From Thermoleophilia bacterium (lineage in GTDB: Bacteria; Actinomycetota; Thermoleophilia; RBG-16-64-13), in NCBI GenBank assembly GCA_016929985.1, contig JAFGIH010000609.1:1-5470 (forward strand): 5,470 nt of DNA, in the 5' to 3' direction. Every line of letters starts with the position of its first letter. The first letter of the stretch is position 1. Shown in pieces: positions 4,221-5,470 of this stretch. The position numbers and the translations under genes were made by a program. The notes under the pieces were generated by a model, which ran no database searches, had not been told where the DNA came from, and worked only from the letters and a program-made list of their open reading frames with translations.

Positions 4221-5423
4221 ATGAAGAGACTGGTTGTTGTTTGCTTCTGCCTCATCTTGGCAGTGTCTTTCCTAGCCGCAGCCTGCGGTGACGACGAGAC
4301 CGAGACCACCGCGGCGCCGGCTACCACCGCGGCGCCTGCTACCACCGCTACCACGGCGGCGCCTGCCACCACCGCTACCACGGCGGCGCCGGCCACTGAG
4401 ACCACTGCTGCACCGGACACCACCGCTACCACAGCGGCGCCGGGTGCGGACGTGGTCCGCGACGTGATCCCTGACGTAGAGCCACTCGAGCTTTCGTTCG
4501 TCAGCTTCCTTCCCGACATCCCGCCGGGATCCGATTGGAACCATGACTTCATGGACAAGGTCGCCGAGTACTCCGGCGGCAAGATGACCATCAAGTTCAA
4601 CGGTCCTGAGGCCTGTCCCCCGCCGGACGTGCCCGCGGCAGTGCAGCGCGGCACCTTCGACATAGGTAGCGCCCTCGCCATGTTCGGCGATTCCTTGGTG
4701 CCGCTCTGCAGCGCCATCGGCCGGGCGGAGTACAACCCCGTAGAGATGCGGACGCCCGGGACGCCTAGTAACGCCGCCTTCAAGTACTTTGACGATGGCT
4801 TCGCAGCGAAGGACATCAAGTACCTTGGCGCATCGGTCTCCTCGGAGGCTCAGGTTCAGACCGTGTTCTACTTCGGTAAGGACATCAACACCCTGGCCGA
4901 CCTCAAGGGCCTGAAGATGGCTGCGGTCGGCGGCGCCAACCAGGCCTTCATAGAAGAGCTTGGCATGACCTGTATGCCGATCGACTTCAGCGACTACTTC
5001 ACCTCCATGGAGCGCGGCGTGGTCGACGGCTACAACGTCGGCATCCCGGGCATCGAGGACTACGGCCTCACGCCGCTCACCAAGGTCATGCTCGACGAGC
5101 CGGTCAGCTCCTGCGGTGGCCTGATGCTCATGAACATGGAGAAGTGGAACGGTCTGACCGACAAGCAGAAGCAAGTTCTCACCCAGGCCATGATCGCTAC
5201 CGAGTATGACAACCTCAAGCACTTCAACGACACTGTGGACGCGGTCAAGGGCCGCCTCGAAGCCGCCGGCGTAAAGATCCTGCATCTGTCGCCGGAGGAA
5301 GCGAAGACCTTCTATCTCGCTTACCGCGACACGATGTGGGCAGCCGACATGAAGGCCTTCCCGACCGAGGGCAAGCTACTCTATGACGCGCTTGTCAACC
5401 CCGACTTCCACAGGGCCCAATAG
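4221..5423 (+). CDS. TRAP transporter solute-binding lipoprotein, DctP family
   Basis: This 400-residue protein has a signal peptide (KR at 2-3, hydrophobic 4-20) and a lipoprotein cysteine at C22 (LAAAC-GDD), so it is probably anchored to the outer face of the membrane. Residues 24-75 form a flexible linker almost entirely of Thr, Ala and Pro. The DctP-type binding domain follows: a V-Q-R-G-x-F-D-I-G segment at 141-149, the hinge motif LADLKGLKM at 225-233, and the family signature MERGVVDGYNVG at 263-274. The usual Arg after LKGLK-x is Ala234. The ATG at 4221 is chosen because it immediately precedes the signal peptide. A TTG at 4182 in the same frame would add 13 residues before the signal and has no ribosome site. 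GGGGG at 4206-4210 is a weak Shine-Dalgarno. The membrane subunits (DctQ and DctM types) are not in the window and may follow downstream. Confidence 0.92.
   Translation: MKRLVVVCFCLILAVSFLAAACGDDETETTAAPATTAAPATTATTAAPATTATTAAPATETTAAPDTTATTAAPGADVVRDVIPDVEPLELSFVSFLPDIPPGSDWNHDFMDKVAEYSGGKMTIKFNGPEACPPPDVPAAVQRGTFDIGSALAMFGDSLVPLCSAIGRAEYNPVEMRTPGTPSNAAFKYFDDGFAAKDIKYLGASVSSEAQVQTVFYFGKDINTLADLKGLKMAAVGGANQAFIEELGMTCMPIDFSDYFTSMERGVVDGYNVGIPGIEDYGLTPLTKVMLDEPVSSCGGLMLMNMEKWNGLTDKQKQVLTQAMIATEYDNLKHFNDTVDAVKGRLEAAGVKILHLSPEEAKTFYLAYRDTMWAADMKAFPTEGKLLYDALVNPDFHRAQ
4300..4445 (+). repeat. In-frame degenerate tandem repeat encoding Thr/Ala/Pro lipoprotein linker
   Basis: The linker of the solute-binding protein is built from repeated codon blocks. 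The clearest are two adjacent 27-base units at 4341-4367 and 4368-4394 that differ at one base and encode TTATTAAPA. A 24-base variant (TETTAAPD) follows, then a third, slightly diverged 27-base unit ending near 4445. Shorter AAPATT blocks precede them. Unit lengths are multiples of three, so copy-number change would lengthen or shorten the spacer without breaking the frame. The linker probably holds the binding domain away from the membrane or cell wall. Confidence 0.85.
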
Positions 5424-5470
5424 ATACTAGACCCGCGGGATATCGCAGGCGTAGAGCGGCCGGCCGGCCG
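5424..5470. other. Short region downstream of the TRAP receptor, no gene visible
   Basis: The last 47 bases contain no start codon with a ribosome site and no T-rich terminator. The palindrome CCCGCGGG and a terminal run of alternating CGG/CCG (from about 5457) are the only structure, and both are ordinary in GC-rich DNA. The TRAP membrane subunit genes commonly follow a receptor gene, but none begins within the window. Confidence 0.5.

Noticed and set aside
4016..4819. Long minus-strand open frame opposite the TRAP receptor
   Set aside because: Its Val/Ala-rich repeat part is the antisense of the Thr/Ala/Pro linker, it has no recognisable domain, and the plus-strand frame encodes a clear receptor.
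4272..5285. Second minus-strand open frame of 337 codons opposite the TRAP receptor
   Set aside because: Arg/Gly-rich low-complexity end and no family features; it is a GC-codon-bias shadow of the real gene.
5457..5470. CGGCCG alternating palindrome at the right edge as a terminator
   Set aside because: No T-run, cut by the window edge, and such runs are common in GC-rich DNA.

Overview
The window is GC-rich, about 60% or slightly above, and holds six protein-coding genes with no RNA genes, insertion sequences or CRISPR. The best clue to the organism is the solute-binding lipoprotein at the right: a Sec/lipoprotein signal ending in Ala-Cys-Gly-Asp-Asp, followed by a long Thr/Ala/Pro linker. 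That style is common in Actinobacteria and related high-GC Gram-positive-type or Chloroflexi-like lineages. I infer an actinobacterial-type bacterium, possibly anaerobic or facultative given the low-potential iron-sulfur and flavin genes. The sequence does not settle the species.

Layout from left to right. Positions 1-3064 carry a compact minus-strand operon of four genes, transcribed right to left. In order of transcription these are a uroporphyrinogen-decarboxylase (URO-D) superfamily protein (3064-1808), a short-chain dehydrogenase/reductase starting at GTG (1796-1059), a two-cluster 4Fe-4S ferredoxin (1045-824), and an FAD-binding fumarate-reductase/adenylylsulfate-reductase-like flavoprotein that runs off the left edge (812-1). 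The gaps are 11, 13 and 11 bases, and each downstream gene has its own Shine-Dalgarno sequence next to or overlapping the preceding stop, so translational coupling is likely. Upstream on the same strand lies a TetR-family regulator (3941-3225), separated from the operon by a strong hairpin and a repeat-rich promoter region. Divergent from the regulator, on the plus strand, is a TRAP-type (DctP-like) solute-binding lipoprotein (4221-5423). The remaining 47 bases hold no recognisable gene.

The unifying feature is a short pseudo-palindromic element with core CTAGTAG. It occurs three times at exactly 13-bp spacing between the regulator and the TRAP gene, and again upstream of the URO-D operon, where the 10-mer GCTAGTAGCG is repeated identically. 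This suggests the TetR protein controls itself, the uptake gene and the catabolic operon.

Working model (inference): a TRAP transporter imports an organic compound. The URO-D-superfamily enzyme acts on it, perhaps by group transfer or decarboxylation. The SDR performs an NAD-linked alcohol/ketone step, and the ferredoxin-flavoprotein pair performs a redox step or passes on electrons. The URO-D protein appears to lack the His-x-Cys...Cys zinc ligands of methylcobalamin:CoM methyltransferases. The TRAP receptor appears to lack the family's carboxylate-binding arginine. The chemistry is therefore probably not that of the best-known relatives, and the substrate is unknown.
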